The notes beneath the pieces were generated by a model. That model worked only from the letters and a program-made list of their open reading frames with translations. It ran no database searches and was not told where the DNA came from. From Ophiostoma sp. CBS 140.51 (taxonomy: Eukaryota; Ascomycota; Sordariomycetes; Ophiostomatales; Ophiostomataceae), in NCBI GenBank assembly GCA_029298735.1, contig JANSLP010000300.1, forward strand, positions 1 through 39,838: a stretch of DNA of 39,838 nucleotides, given 5' to 3'. Every line of letters starts with the position of its first letter. The stretch's first letter is position 1. The position numbers were made by a program, and so were the translations under genes. Of this stretch, positions 8,964-20,390 are shown piece after piece.

Positions 8964-11900
8964 TTACGCAATCAAGTGCGCCGCGGCGGTCTGGAAGAGC
9001 TGGGCAATTTTGGCCAGCGTCTGGTTCGCCTGGTCCCACTCGCCGGCCTCAACGAGGTCGCGCACCGCGGGGAACAGGTCGCCGTCGTAGCTGGACCACA
9101 GCCGGGGGCCAAAGACGACGTGCTTAAACTGCGTACGGTTGGGTATCTGCGCACACGATGTGTTAGTTATTGAATGTCACTGTGAACAAGTGATTAGAAT
9201 CTGCAGACTGGGAAACTTACACCACCCCCATTTTCGAGATCCAGGAGGTCCGTCTCGAAGCGCGCCATGCGGCTGACATACTCGGCGCGCTGCTGCCCCA
9301 GGCCAGGCGACTCCCACCCACCGGCGGCCAAAACGTTGCTCTCCCACTTCAAGTCCCAGCGCTCAAAGTCGCGCATGGCGGCGACGACGACCTGGGCGGC
9401 AAACTGGAGGGCTTCGGTCGAAATTTTCGCTTGCTTGGACTTGTCGTCGCCGGCGGCCTTGTTGGCCTTGGCGACCTCGGCGTCGAGCCATGTCACCAGC
9501 TCCTTGACCCACTGCTCGAGGGCGGCGCCGTAGGTGACCATGTCAAAGGGCATAATGGGACGATCGGACAGCTCAATCAGCATCAGTCCGGCCAGCTGGG
9601 CCAGCAGACCGTGGTAGACAAACCCAGGGTCGCCGACTTTGTCCATCCAGTTGAAATTGTCGTAGCTGCTGTGGGCTGGGTATCCAGGACCATCAAAGTG
9701 CAGGTCAATGGAGGACATGCCGGCTAGATCCTGGAAGGCGACATAGTCCGAGCCGGCACCCAGCACTTCGAGCGTGCTGCCGTTCTGATCCCACAGGTCA
9801 TGGAGGGAGGCATTGACGTGCGGGTCGCTGACACGCTTCATGACTTGGCTCAACAACTTGGAAAAGACGGGAGAGCCGGCGGCGTGCAATTCACCACCCG
9901 TGACGGCCGTGTCCAGGTTGATGTAGGCCAGGCCGTCGCGGCGCAGCAAATCGAGATTGCGTTCGACGTACTCGGTGGATCCAATGAGGTTGTACTCCTC
10001 GGCATCCCAGGACATGAATTCAATGGTGCGCAGGGGACGCCAGCCGCGGTTCAGTAGGTCACCAAAGATGCGCACCAGCTCCATCATGACGGCCGTGCCC
10101 GAGTGAGGGTCGGTGGCGCCAAAGGTCCATGAGTCGCGGTGGTTGCCAATGATAATCTTCTTGGCGCTCTGCTCAACACCGACAATACGGCCGTAGACGT
10201 TCCAGATGGGCTGCTCGTGCTCTTCGTCCTGCTCGTTCTTGAGGCGGACCTTGGGTGAGCCCATACCACCGTCAGCGGGGGTGTCGTCGCCGCCATTGCC
10301 GGTCCACCACTCGTCAATATCGGGAACGCCGCCCTCCCAGTCTTTGGAGGGGACGCGCTGGCCGCGGCCTTTGAGATGCTGCAACAAAACCTGCGCGTCG
10401 CGCCAGGCGAGTGGCAGACTGGGTATCTTGACGAGACCAGGCGACTTGTCCGGGGACATGCGCGGCAGACCCTTTTTGCTTTCCCAGCCGGGGGTCAAGA
10501 CATCGCCAATGACGTAGCTCATGAGCGAGACCGAGCCGCGCTGGACACCGTCGGCCGGCATGTAGCGGCCCTTGGGGGCGACGTCACCGTGCTTGAAACC
10601 GTCGTCGGCTGGGTCGCTGTAGATGAGACAGCCCGCGAAACCGGCTAGTTCGGCTGCCTTCACTTTCAGAGCACGGTCGCTCTGGGTGCCGTAGTAGCGC
10701 ACGAGGGCAATGGCGCCCTTCATGTTGATGCCCATGTCCTTGAGCTTTTGGAAATCGTCGCGGGAGCCGTAGTTGGCATAGATGAGGGGTCCGCGCACGT
10801 CGCCCGATTTTGACAGGCCGTGGAAAACATATGTCTGGTGGCCCGCGGTCTCGCTGCCCACCTCTTCCTCTTCGAGCTTGGCCGACCAGATGGACTGTCC
10901 CTCGACGCCCAGCAGCTCGACGGCGCGGCCGTCTTTGCGCGGGTAGTTGAGGTACACATAGTACTCGTCGACGGTGACGTCTTCCAGACCATACTTTATA
11001 AACAGATTCTTGACGTCAATGGCGAGCGCGAAATCGCCTTCCGTGCCCGCCATGTGGGCGTAGCTCGTGAAATGTTTGGCGAGGTCGCGCATGCGGCCTG
11101 GGTTGACTGTCATTTGGATGTGCATGCGCACGCTTTCCGGGTCAAAGACCTGGCTGCCGAGCCGCCGGGAGATGGACGTGAAGAGGTCGCTCATAAACAA
11201 CAGGTAGACGAAGCCCAAGACCAAGAAGACAGCCAACAAACGCGCAAAGACGACAATGGCGACGGCCATGTTAATCTTTTTGAACCACTCGGGGCGGCGC
11301 CAACCGCTGAAGCTGCTGAAGCCGAAGCGCCGCTGTCGTGTAGTGTCTTCTGGCGTGCCGGTGGCTGTCGCCTCCTCATCGTCCGTGCCGCTAACACGTG
11401 TAAAGCCGGCCAGGCGACCAAACCGGCTAGCAAACCCGCCCACGCCGCCGCGGCTGTTCTCGTCCACATCGCCATTGGGTAGCTGTATGCGTATTCTTGG
11501 GATTGACAGGCGCCACTTCCATGCCCATTTGGGCAGCGACAACGAAAAGGGACCGCGCCGTTGACTGCTCCCACTGTTCGTATCGAGTGGATCCTCCATA
11601 TCCAGCTCCAGCATCTCACGGCGCACGTGCGCCGTCTCTCTGTCGACATCGTCTCCGTCAAGGTCGTCACCATCATGTCCCTCATCGCTCGAGCTCCATG
11701 TGCTATCTTCATCGTCGGTCTCGACTGTTGGTGGACGATATCCACTGCTACTTGTTGTGTTGCCGTTTCGTCGCCGACGACTGCTGCCGTTGGTCGCTGT
11801 AGAACCGTTGCGCTGGTGGGCTCGTCTCAGGAGGGACCGCGATTCGCTTTCGGGGGCGTAAAAGGCCTCGCCCATCGGGGACAGAGGGTCAAAGTTGGAG

Positions 11901-12004
11901 GGCGATGGTAGAACACCACCGCTTCCGTGGGCAGAGACAGCTTCGTCGTAGGTCGGGATGGGCGGGTCATATTGACCAACGTCGGCCGCCGCAGGAGACG
12001 GCAT
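8964..12004 (-). CDS. M28 metallopeptidase, glutamate carboxypeptidase II / transferrin-receptor-like, type II membrane protein
   Basis: Encodes 988 residues from two minus-strand exons, 12004-9221 and 9146-8964. The 74-nt intron has donor gtaagt and acceptor gcag and joins ENGGG to IPNRTQFKHVV. Domain order: a charged, Ser-rich cytosolic N-terminus of about 245 residues; one transmembrane helix at about 248-272 (AIVVFARLLAVFLVLGFVYL); a protease-associated insert at about 395-560; the M28 domain; and a TfR-dimerisation-like C-terminus from about 845. Co-catalytic zinc-site residues are all present: His in NHRDSW (about 622), Asp in DPHSG, the Glu pair in SWDAEEYN (about 670), Asp in INLDTAV, and His in AHSSYDNF (about 775). 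It should therefore be an active exo- or carboxypeptidase facing the vacuole or cell exterior. Fungal relatives include Vps70- and Tre1-like proteins; exact orthology is uncertain. Confidence 0.93.
9147..9220 (-). other. Intron of the M28 peptidase gene
   Basis: A phase-0 intron of 74 nt near the 3' end of the gene; donor gtaagt, branch-like ctaac or ctaat, acceptor gcgcag. Without it the frame ends after VCRF and loses the last 60 residues, which complete the dimerisation-like domain. Confidence 0.85.
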
Positions 12005-13475
12005 TGTGTAAAGGGGTGGCCGTTGTGGCCGGGGAAAAGTGGTCGTGTGTCTGTTATAATCGGGAGAAGCTACGAGGGTGAAAGGGAGGTATGTCGTGGA
12101 TGGGAAATCGAGGTCGAGGTAATCAGGGGAAAGCTCGCGTGGTCGAGATACGATCGAGAACGAGTGGATGTTGGGCGTAAATGCTAATATGAAGTAATGT
12201 GTCGTCTATCGTGATGATGCACGGCAGCTTCGGTCATTGGATGAGCTGTCAATATGTCGAGGGAATAGAGAGAGAATTGAAAAGTCGCCTGCGCAGATGC
12301 GAAACTTGAAAGTTCTCTTGCGATTCGAGGCCGTTTTGGAGAGAGAAGGATGCGGCTGAGACGGGAATCGAGAACAATGAATGGAACGGAAAGAACGACA
12401 GCAAGCAAAGGAAAAGAAAAGAAAAGGCTTGGTTAGACGGCCATGGCAGCAAGCGATGCGACCCAAGATGCAGAGATGGCCCAAGTCGTGAGAATGAAGA
12501 TGGACGTTTTCCTCGTTTTCGTTTCGATTTGGCCACGGCGACAGAACAGATACAAAGAGACGGCCAGGACAGGCAAGAGCAATGGTACAAGAGGCTTAGA
12601 AAGTCTTGGTACGGAGTCGTCGTAATTTAGTGGACCAGTCTGCGGATGCACGGCTGTTAGTGGTCGAGTATCGCTTGTGTCGCCTGTATCTGGGAGACAG
12701 TCAGGGAAAGAACATACGCTTCAACGGCTTGGCGTGGCCTGGGCGGGCGTTCGAGTCTCGTAGTTTTCTCGCAGTTCGCGTCTCGCCCAATGTCTCCGTA
12801 TTCCACAGAGACACTCCTTCCCTCTCAGACTCAGAGTCCAGGGGTCGGCTACGTCAGCCCCACCCCTGCCGGCCCCTATCTTTGGGATTGAAGGATGCGC
12901 ACGTGATACTCCACGTGTAGTGCCTGGGTTAAACACCATTGTTCTGGCCCGTTGTTCTTTCAACTTCCAAGTCACTCTTTCAGGTCGGTCTTTCCTTGGG
13001 ACTTTCTCACTCTGGCCGCAGCCCGCATAATTACGACGTATTCTCTCTGGACTCTGGTCTCTCTCTAGGTACACAATCACTCCGTACTTTCTCGCCTCTT
13101 TGTCCTCGCTCAGCCCGACGTTGAACATTGTACCTGATCGAAACGGCCGTTCCAACAACACAATCGCATCCGAATTTGTCCGTCTTTTTGTCCTTTCAGC
13201 CTTTTTCTCTTTCAACAACCATCGTCCATCTGCATTTCTTTTGTTTTTAGAATCCAGCGTCACCATACTCTACTCGTCCTCTTCCAACCGCATCTTTCTT
13301 TCGACTCTCCTCTATTCGTTTCCCTGGAGTTTGTCACTACCAGCAGTCACTCCTTACCGCGCGACACCTCGGCCCTTCGGTCTTTCTTCCATCTCTCTTT
13401 GGATCGAGCCTCCTTCTTTTGATACCCCCTTTTGCAGCCTTCCGGCCCGATCACACACTCGACACAGACATCACC
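12005..13475. other. Divergent promoter region between the M28 peptidase and UBC6
   Basis: About 1.5 kb with no supported gene. It should carry both leaders. From about 12920 to 13475 the plus strand is C/T-rich, fitting a UBC6 leader. A possible minus-strand leader intron (gtatgt near 12717 to taacag near 12655) could belong to the peptidase transcript; this is a guess from splice-site shape only. A GC-rich patch lies at about 12840-12890. Confidence 0.5.
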
Positions 13476-14571
13476 ATGGCCAGTAGGGCTGCACAGAAGC
13501 GCGTAAGTGACTACGTTGGTGATGCCGATCATCGCAGGCCCAACGGCCCCAGCATCCTCTCAACCTCTCTTCACTCTTCACTTCGCCCTCACATTCGTTG
13601 ACCACCTACTAACACCCCGCAGTTAACGCGCGAGTACAAGACCATCTCCGAGAACCCGCCGCCGTACATTACCGCCCGTCCATCGGACAGCAACATCTTG
13701 GAGTAAGTACGGCCAACGATGCCCATCTGACAACATACACTAACGACATAGATGGCACTACATCATCACAGGTCCTGAGGATACCCCATACCACGGTGGC
13801 CAGTACTGGGGCACCCTCATGTTCCCGCCCGACTACCCCTTTGCGCCGCCCGCCATCCGCATGCACACCCCCTCTGGACGCTTCCAGCCATCGACCCGTC
13901 TCTGTCTCTCGATTTCCGATTTCCACCCGCGCTCCTTCAACCCGGCCTGGGAGGTTTCTACGATTTTGATTGGCCTCCTGTCGTTCATGACGTCGGAAGA
14001 AATGACCACGGGGTCGGTGTCGGCCACGCCCGCTGAGCGCAAGTTCCACGCCGCCCGCTCGCGCTGGTGGAACTCGACGGGCGGCGGTACTTGGACGGGC
14101 ACCGATACTAAGGCTAAAGTGCAGGTCAAGGCCGGCGACGGCGGTCTCAAGTTCCGCACAGAGTGGCCCGACCTGGACAAGGAGAACTGGGCATGGATGA
14201 AGGAGCAGAATGTCGACTTGGCCACGGGGGTTGCCGCGCCGCCACAGCCGAAGGCACAGCCGTCGTCCTCGACAGCATCGTCATCAGCAACGTCCTCTTC
14301 CTCAAAAACAATAACTGGTGGTGGGGCGGGCGGCAGCGCCAGCTGTGGAAAGCAGCTGGGCGTCCCTGCCGCTGGCACAGGTGGCGGCGCGGGCAACGGC
14401 GCGGCCGGCGGCAATAGCGGTACGCAGGCCCAGGCTGTCGTCGACGCCGTTAGGCAAGGGCGTGGCGCGGGCCAGGGCTGGCTGGCGCGAAACAAGCTGT
14501 ACGTGTTTGGTGGGCTGGTGTTCTTGTATGTGCTGGTGGCGCGTATTGTGGGTGGTGATAAGCGTGCCTAG
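13476..14571 (+). CDS. UBC6: Ubc6-type tail-anchored E2 ubiquitin-conjugating enzyme
   Basis: Encodes 308 residues from three exons: 13476-13502, 13623-13702 and 13752-14571. Both introns start gtaagt. Ubc6 is an ER-membrane E2 that passes ubiquitin to substrates of ER-associated degradation, mainly with the Doa10 ligase. The UBC fold is complete: LTREYKTISENPPPYITARP, then HGGQYWGTLMFPPDYPFAPP, then STRLCLSISDFHPRSFNPAW. The active Cys falls at residue 87, the same number as the yeast enzyme. A Ser/Ala/Gly-rich linker of about 100 residues leads to a single C-terminal anchor, KLYVFGGLVFLYVLVARIV, leaving a short luminal tail, which is diagnostic of Ubc6. The ATG at 13476 gives the conserved MASRAAQKR start. 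Confidence 0.96.
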
Positions 14572-16406
14572 GCCACGGTGTTGCCCGGCATGCAGGAAAG
14601 GATAGACAGCGATGGCTGCGGGGAGTATGGTGATACGGACACGGACGGTGAAGTTCACATAATGCTTGTTACGATAGGTTTCTGCTTTGGGTTTACAGGG
14701 CCGGCTTTGCACGGTCTCTCTTTACTTTATCTTTTCTCCAGCTCTTATTTTCTTATCTCTTCTTTCATCCTCTTAAAGTAAATTATCATGTACCTTACCT
14801 TAGCACTACAATACCGTTCTACTTCTATTTATTGCCATTATTTTATCATAATGCCTGTGCCCTACGTTTAGAAAGCGAATGTACAGTCAAACGTAGAGAC
14901 TGAAGACGTGACGGGGTTGTGAGATGATGCTAAAACGAGAGTGAATGGGATACACCGTCCGTTCTATTTACTTCGCCTTAGGACTCATAATAATCTGGTC
15001 TGCCTTGATGTGGCTTTTCTATGATCCCAAAATCAATCCCTTCTCTCAACTTTGGTAGCCCAGTTTGTGGAAAAGGCGGAGGATGTCTGCGATCGCCAAA
15101 ACAGGCAATCCAACCAGCACATATCACGTCGAACAAAACATCGTCAACCATCAACCAAAGAAGTATGTGCCCGTATGCCCGTATTGCATGTTTCTTCTCT
15201 TTGGTTGTTCACACTGTGCCGTGTGCTTAGATATCACATTTTCACACCAACAATACCGCATGATCCTGCGACAGCCCCCTATCTTTCCATCACCGTCACC
15301 GGCTGCAGTTGTTGTTTCAGAATCTTGGGAGGGTGGCAATTGTATGAATCTTAGCATTCATGAAATCGGGAATTGAAAAATAATCAACATAGCATCTACT
15401 CATAATTTGATACTTTATTTTCAAAAGTGAATGCAAGTTCTCATGTTCTACAACATATTCACTCAAATTGCAAAGAACACGATAGATTTATATACTTCGC
15501 AAAACCACATCTCGCAAGAGAGGCTTCCGTCTTCAACGACAAATGTGCCTGTGCGTCTGTTTCATGTCCACTTTGTGCAGTCTTTTTATCGTTGTATGAG
15601 GTGCACCACACTGTTTGTTTTCTCTTTGTCAGTGACCCTCCTCCAAACACACCCTAGCGGAACGGGATCGCAGCCCATCAGTGTTTGATCTTCGATCCTG
15701 TCAATGCATTCGAGAAGCACCAACCGCATTTCGAGGCTCTACCTCTTTAACTAGCCACACCATGTCCCTCTTATCGCCAACAAAGACACCCTGCTTCCTC
15801 CGCCGTGACACTTGCCCCCAGCTACCAGGTAGAGACCTGGTCCTCCTGTTCTGCCGATGAAGCCAAGCATTGATGCACAGTCAACAAAATGTGGATTGAC
15901 ACACGCCAACATCCCTGTCGAGGGTGCATCCCCGATGTGATCGTGTCGACTTTGGTGTGGACGACATCGTATTTTGTAAGTCTTCTGCAGTCTTCGTCGA
16001 CCGTCTTCATGGGACCCCTGCATCTTCTTGAGTTTCTTTTTTGCGCGTTCACTGGCGAGGGGAACGGATCTACTTCTGCCGTGAGTTGTTAGCCCACAGA
16101 GGAAGGAACAGAGGGCAGGGAGGATGCTCTTTCCTTTTCCCTGGTCTACTATCTTAAGTGAATGCCCCCCCGATATGCCCCGGAGATCGTGAGGTGTCTC
16201 TTTTGGTCCTCTTTTTGCATCCTCTCCATAGGAACCGACATCGACATTTTGCGAGGTGCTGTGCATCACGACCACTTTTACCCGCTGTGGTTGATCCACG
16301 TCATCGACACTCGCTTACGATTGCTCGTTATGATCTAGACGATCTGAGCATCACAGAGCTGGTCTCTCACACCCACTCTCTTCAGTAATATCTACTTTCC
16401 TTCAAC
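14572..16406. other. Intergenic region, no gene seen
   Basis: About 1.8 kb. The first 300 bases are an AT-rich UBC6 3' region with T-rich runs. The rest has no recognisable gene. A minus-strand open frame at 15751-16299 (182 codons) has no recognisable motifs and I do not call it. The last 250 bases before 16407 probably form the promoter and leader of the MFS gene. Confidence 0.5.
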
Positions 16407-18801
16407 ATGTCGACAAGTTGGCCGCTGTTGAGCCCGGGGCTGCCGGCGCCGGCGGCTGCTGCTGGGCAGCAACAGCAACAGCAGCAACAACAGTCACGAC
16501 AAGAATCGTCACGACCCACGACGGCCGGTTCCCGTCCAGCAACCATGGCTACCATCGCCACCTTGGGCACGGGAACGACAACAACTACAATCACAGCGGG
16601 TGGTATGCCAGCTCGCACGAACTGGTTGTCCGGCCCAGCCAAGGATGCCCATGAAGACTACCACAACTTTATCGGGGCCGTGGAAAAGTCGACAAAACAG
16701 ACAATGTTTAGCGAGCAGAAGCGGAAACGAAGACGGGCACAGCATTTTCCAGTGGGCACAACGCGACTGTTTGACCATGGAAGGATGCGACTCATACCGT
16801 TCCCCTCGGCCAACCCAAAGGATCCATTGAACCTGCCCGAGTGGCGCAAATGGGCGGCCATTGTGGCCATGAGCATATGTAAGGTACTCTCTGCACTATT
16901 TATTATGGTATTCACAGTACTGACAGACAGTCGGCGCACTCGCTGTGGCTACCGAGTCGGCATCCGGCAGCCTCCTGGAGCCAATCTTTGCTCTCCAATA
17001 TGCCGGTGTAAACCCAAACGCCATTCAGAATGCCACATTCACGATGTCGACAACCTCGTCGTCAGTTAATCTGACTGCAACACTTTCACCACTGGTGCCA
17101 TCCAATACGACACTCCTACCAACCAGTCGTCTCGACATGTTGACTACAGTCCCATTGCTGACCGCAGCTGCCGCCAGCTATATACAGATCCCGTTGTCTG
17201 TGGCCGTCGGTCGCCGACCAGTTTTGTTGTTGGCATCCCTTTGTGCCTGGGTCGGTGCATTGTGGGCCGGCCTCAGCAGCAGTGGCAGCCATGCTGCAAC
17301 GGCAGAAACCATGTCCTCTGCTTTCCAACAACACCTTGCAGCTCGAGCACTCGTCGGTCTCGGTGCTGGTGCAGTGAATGCTTTGATACCACTCGTTGCA
17401 GCACACGACCTCGTCTTTCTGCACCAACGACATCTCGTCCTGGCCGTTTCGTTTGCCATCCAAGCCATTGTGACGGCCGGACTGTCGGCAGCTGCACCGC
17501 ATCTGGCCGAGTTTTACGATTGGCGGTGGATGTACTACATCACTGGCACAGCTGGTTTCCTAGCTTGGCTCGCTCTAGTGGCTCTTGTTCCGGAGACAAG
17601 ATGGACACTGCGGACCAAGACACAGCTATGTGGTGGCGGTTGTGGCGGAGATGCCGATCTGTCCGTCTACGCCGACGAAGACCGCAATGCACGACTCGAC
17701 TACGAAGCCCATGGGGGGCGTACATTGTGGACCGACATGGGTGTGTTTGTGGTGTCTCCGTTCGGGTCGTGGCGGTGGTCCCGTGCAGGCAGCAGTGTTC
17801 TGGATCTGGCCCGGACCGCGTTGCTGCCGGCGGTTGTGTGGGTGGCGGCAGCACAGGCCGTCCTACTTGTGGCGTATACGGCAGCCATGGAGCTGGCTGG
17901 AACGATGCTACTCGTCAAGGACACGACGCCTAACCAGTTCAGTCTTACAGGACTAGTACCCGGTGTGTCACTCGGTGTGGCGGGCGTGCTGACCGTCATC
18001 TTGGGAGCCGTTGGTGCCCGTTTCACCCTCGGTGTCACCCGCCACCTGCGTGCCCAACAAAACCGTAGTCTGTCCGCTTTGCCCAAGGCCGAGCGTCGAG
18101 CCCAGAGAAAGTCGAGACCGACCGTCCGCCGTGAAGCCGAACACAACCTGCCAGTCATGGTCCTGCCTCTCGCCACAGCCATTGCCGGCAGTTTCGTCGT
18201 CGGGATCATCATGTACTACGACAATACGAGCACTGTTATGCTGTTGTTGGGCCCGACCCTGTTGGCTTTGGCCACGCTCCTCGCGCTGGTCGGCGGTTCC
18301 GTCTTTCTCATTGAAAGCTACCCCGTCTGGGCCGGTCCGTGCCTGGCACATGCCAACAGTTGGCGGTTTGTGGCCGCGTTCTTCCTGGAGGGCAAAACGG
18401 CTTCGTTGGTAGCACGCAAAGGCGCACTGGAAGCCTGGGCTGTTTGGGCGGAAGTACTCATAGTGACGAGTCTGGGACTGCCGGCACTATTTTTCTGTGG
18501 CCGCTGGCTGCGGGCATGGGCAGCGGGGACAGTGCAGGGGGGTGGCAGTGAAGAGGTGAATACTGATAGGAGGGCCACGGTGGTGTCTCCCTCATTCTCC
18601 GACTCGACCATGACGTCGGACTCGACCTTTTCGTCGTCAATGATGTCAACAACGGCCACCGCCAGCTCTGCAACTGCTATCACAGCAACACATCTTTCAT
18701 CCCAACTTGTTGCCACCCCGCATCCAGGGACGCCCGTCAATCTGGCGGCACGGTACGAGTCCCTGAAGGACGAGGGTGCTATTACGGGGCAGGCACTGTA
18801 G
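16407..18801 (+). CDS. MFS transporter, drug:H+ antiporter-like, with poly-Gln N-terminus
   Basis: Encodes 780 residues from exons 16407-16878 and 16931-18801. The 52-nt intron (donor gtaagg, acceptor cagacag) restores the helix-1 sequence MSIFGALAVATESASGSLLE. The N-terminus has a run of nine Gln and a Thr/Ala-rich stretch; the cytosolic FPSANPKDPLNLPEWRKWAA leading into helix 1 is typical of fungal DHA1-type antiporters. About 12 helices follow. The GRRP loop after helix 2 (SVAVGRRPVLLLASLCAWVG) and VPETRW after helix 6 are present. A long central loop (about residues 375-475) contains many charged residues, and the C-terminus is a Ser/Thr-rich tail of about 80 residues. At 780 residues it is long for the class because of these three additions. 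Substrate is unknown; export of drugs or metabolites is the family-based guess. Confidence 0.88.
16879..16930 (+). other. MFS gene intron
   Basis: A phase-1 intron of 52 nt with donor gtaagg, a ctgac branch site about 10 nt from its end, and acceptor gacag. It interrupts the first membrane helix. It is at the short end for fungal introns, but splicing gives a correct helix 1. Confidence 0.75.
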
Positions 18802-19093
18802 GGTGGTCGAAGTGGATGTGGCGTTATTCATATTTGCCTTGAGGCCATTTACTCGGAAGATCTAATAATATATATAATATACTCTTGTGTTTTCATTTAC
18901 TCTTACGTGAGAATTTTACATAAATCAAGTCAAATAAATAAATTCGTTGTTGAAATAACCTTTATGTGACCATAACGCCGGAGTGATTTTACAAATGCCC
19001 CAAGCGTATGCAATATTCTAAAAACGACAAAATATAACCAAGTATACCAAGTCCAGCTTGTGTATATCTCACCTCTACTCACCTGCGTCACGC

Positions 19094-20146
19094 TCACAAA
19101 CACCCCGCCACACGACCCAGCCACTTGGCCAGTCTGTGCCACACACGCTGCCACAAGTTGTGTAGAGAAGTGAAGACGGCCACTTGGCCGGTCTGTGGTC
19201 GACCGACAGAACCAGCCGCCGGCTCTTTCTCAACACCAGCCTCAATATCGACCTCCTCCTCCGCCTTGAGATGAGCACACGCCCACGCCTGCACCAGTCC
19301 CGCCCGCTCGTACAGGCAACGGCTGTATGGTTCGCTCAACGTCTCGTAGGCGGTGGTCACCTCGATAATGTTGTTGGCATCACCACCGCACTTGTCCGGG
19401 TGGTGAGAGAGGACGGCCCGGTGGTACGCAGCACGGATCTCAACTGCAGTCAGTGAAGTGTCTTTTGGCAGGCCGAGTGTGGCATACGGGCTGGGGACGC
19501 TTGAGAAAGGACTTACCTGGGTGTAGAGCGGCCAAGTACTGGGCGTGCCGTAGACAATAATGAGGATACCGAGCCAAAGGATGGCCAGGGCACACAACGT
19601 GCGCGTGCGGCTGCGGTAGAGGTAGGGACTGCCGGTGGCATTGTCCAGCGATGCGAGGGTGATTGGGGTGGACTTGTTGGGAGGTGGCGTGCTGTCCTTT
19701 TTGTCGTCGTCGTCGCCGCTGTCGCCATTGTCCTCGCCATCATGCCCGCTGTCTTGAATAGTGTCCTGCTCGCCGATGCTCTCACCTTCTGGCTCGGTCT
19801 CTGGTTCGCTCATCTCCTTCACCATGCTCGGACCGGCCTTGACCGCAAAAGACAAGTCCAGCTTGTTCTTCTTATTCTTCTCCGCCAGCATGGCATCGTA
19901 CGCCTGTCGTGCATCGGGTGTGCTGATCTTGGCATACCACCGCTCCGCATCTTGCTGTCCTGTCTTGCTGACGGATGCCATGGGACGGTCCCAGACGCGG
20001 TCCGGTGGGTAGCGACGGATGGCGCGGTCGTAGGCCTGCTGGATTTCAAAAGGGCTGGCCGTCGACGACACCCCAAAAAACGTGTAGGCTGTTTGTTCTG
20101 TAGAGTACGGCATGTTGTCGTTGATGTGTGTGATTTGCTGTTGCAT
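19094..20146 (-). CDS. Membrane J-protein with one degenerate and one intact J domain
   Basis: Encodes 350 residues in one exon. The C-terminal half has a canonical J domain (about 222-280): SPYATLGLPKDTSLTAVEIR followed by AAYHRAVLSHHPDKCGG, with the HPD motif needed to stimulate Hsp70 ATPase. The N-terminal segment (about 18-85) looks like a second, decayed J domain, AYTFFGVSSTASPFEIQQAY, with YPPDR where HPD should be. Between them lie an acidic/Lys region (about 90-160) and one hydrophobic helix, LCALAILWLGILIIVYG (about 185-202). The N-terminal part should face one side of a membrane and the active J domain the other. Which membrane, and which Hsp70 partner, cannot be told. A good splice donor lies inside the second J domain, but using it would break the frame. 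Confidence 0.82.
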   Translation of the reverse strand: MQQQITHINDNMPYSTEQTAYTFFGVSSTASPFEIQQAYDRAIRRYPPDRVWDRPMASVSKTGQQDAERWYAKISTPDARQAYDAMLAEKNKKNKLDLSFAVKAGPSMVKEMSEPETEPEGESIGEQDTIQDSGHDGEDNGDSGDDDDKKDSTPPPNKSTPITLASLDNATGSPYLYRSRTRTLCALAILWLGILIIVYGTPSTWPLYTQVSPFSSVPSPYATLGLPKDTSLTAVEIRAAYHRAVLSHHPDKCGGDANNIIEVTTAYETLSEPYSRCLYERAGLVQAWACAHLKAEEEVDIEAGVEKEPAAGSVGRPQTGQVAVFTSLHNLWQRVWHRLAKWLGRVAGCL

Positions 20147-20390
20147 GATGCTTGTAAGATGAAAGTGAGTGGAAACTCAGATGTTCGAGATGGGTTGAGG
20201 TCGATTTTGATGCCACACCGAGAAGTGAACAAGTTGAAAAGTGAACAGCTTATATGTATCTCATGTCAATGCTTGCGCAACTGCTCACAAAGACACGCCC
20301 ACTCTACTTGCGGATGTATGAGAATTTCATTCATCTTTGTTCACGATTGACCCCTGAAAGAACAACAAAACAATACACGGCACTAACACA

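Noticed and set aside
12433..12651. Minus-strand frame with two hydrophobic segments between the M28 gene and UBC6
   Set aside because: There is no ATG at its start. Joining it to an upstream exon by the possible gtatgt-taacag intron reaches a stop before any ATG. More likely part of the peptidase leader.
15751..16299. Minus-strand 182-codon open frame
   Set aside because: No recognisable domain, no start context, and no coding-like third-position bias compared with neighbours.
19444..19516. A well-formed 73-nt intron (gtaagt, ctgac, gcag) inside the J-protein gene
   Set aside because: Removing it would delete the first helix of the canonical J domain and shift the frame. The unspliced reading is the conserved one. 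Occasional splicing as a poison isoform is possible but cannot be shown.
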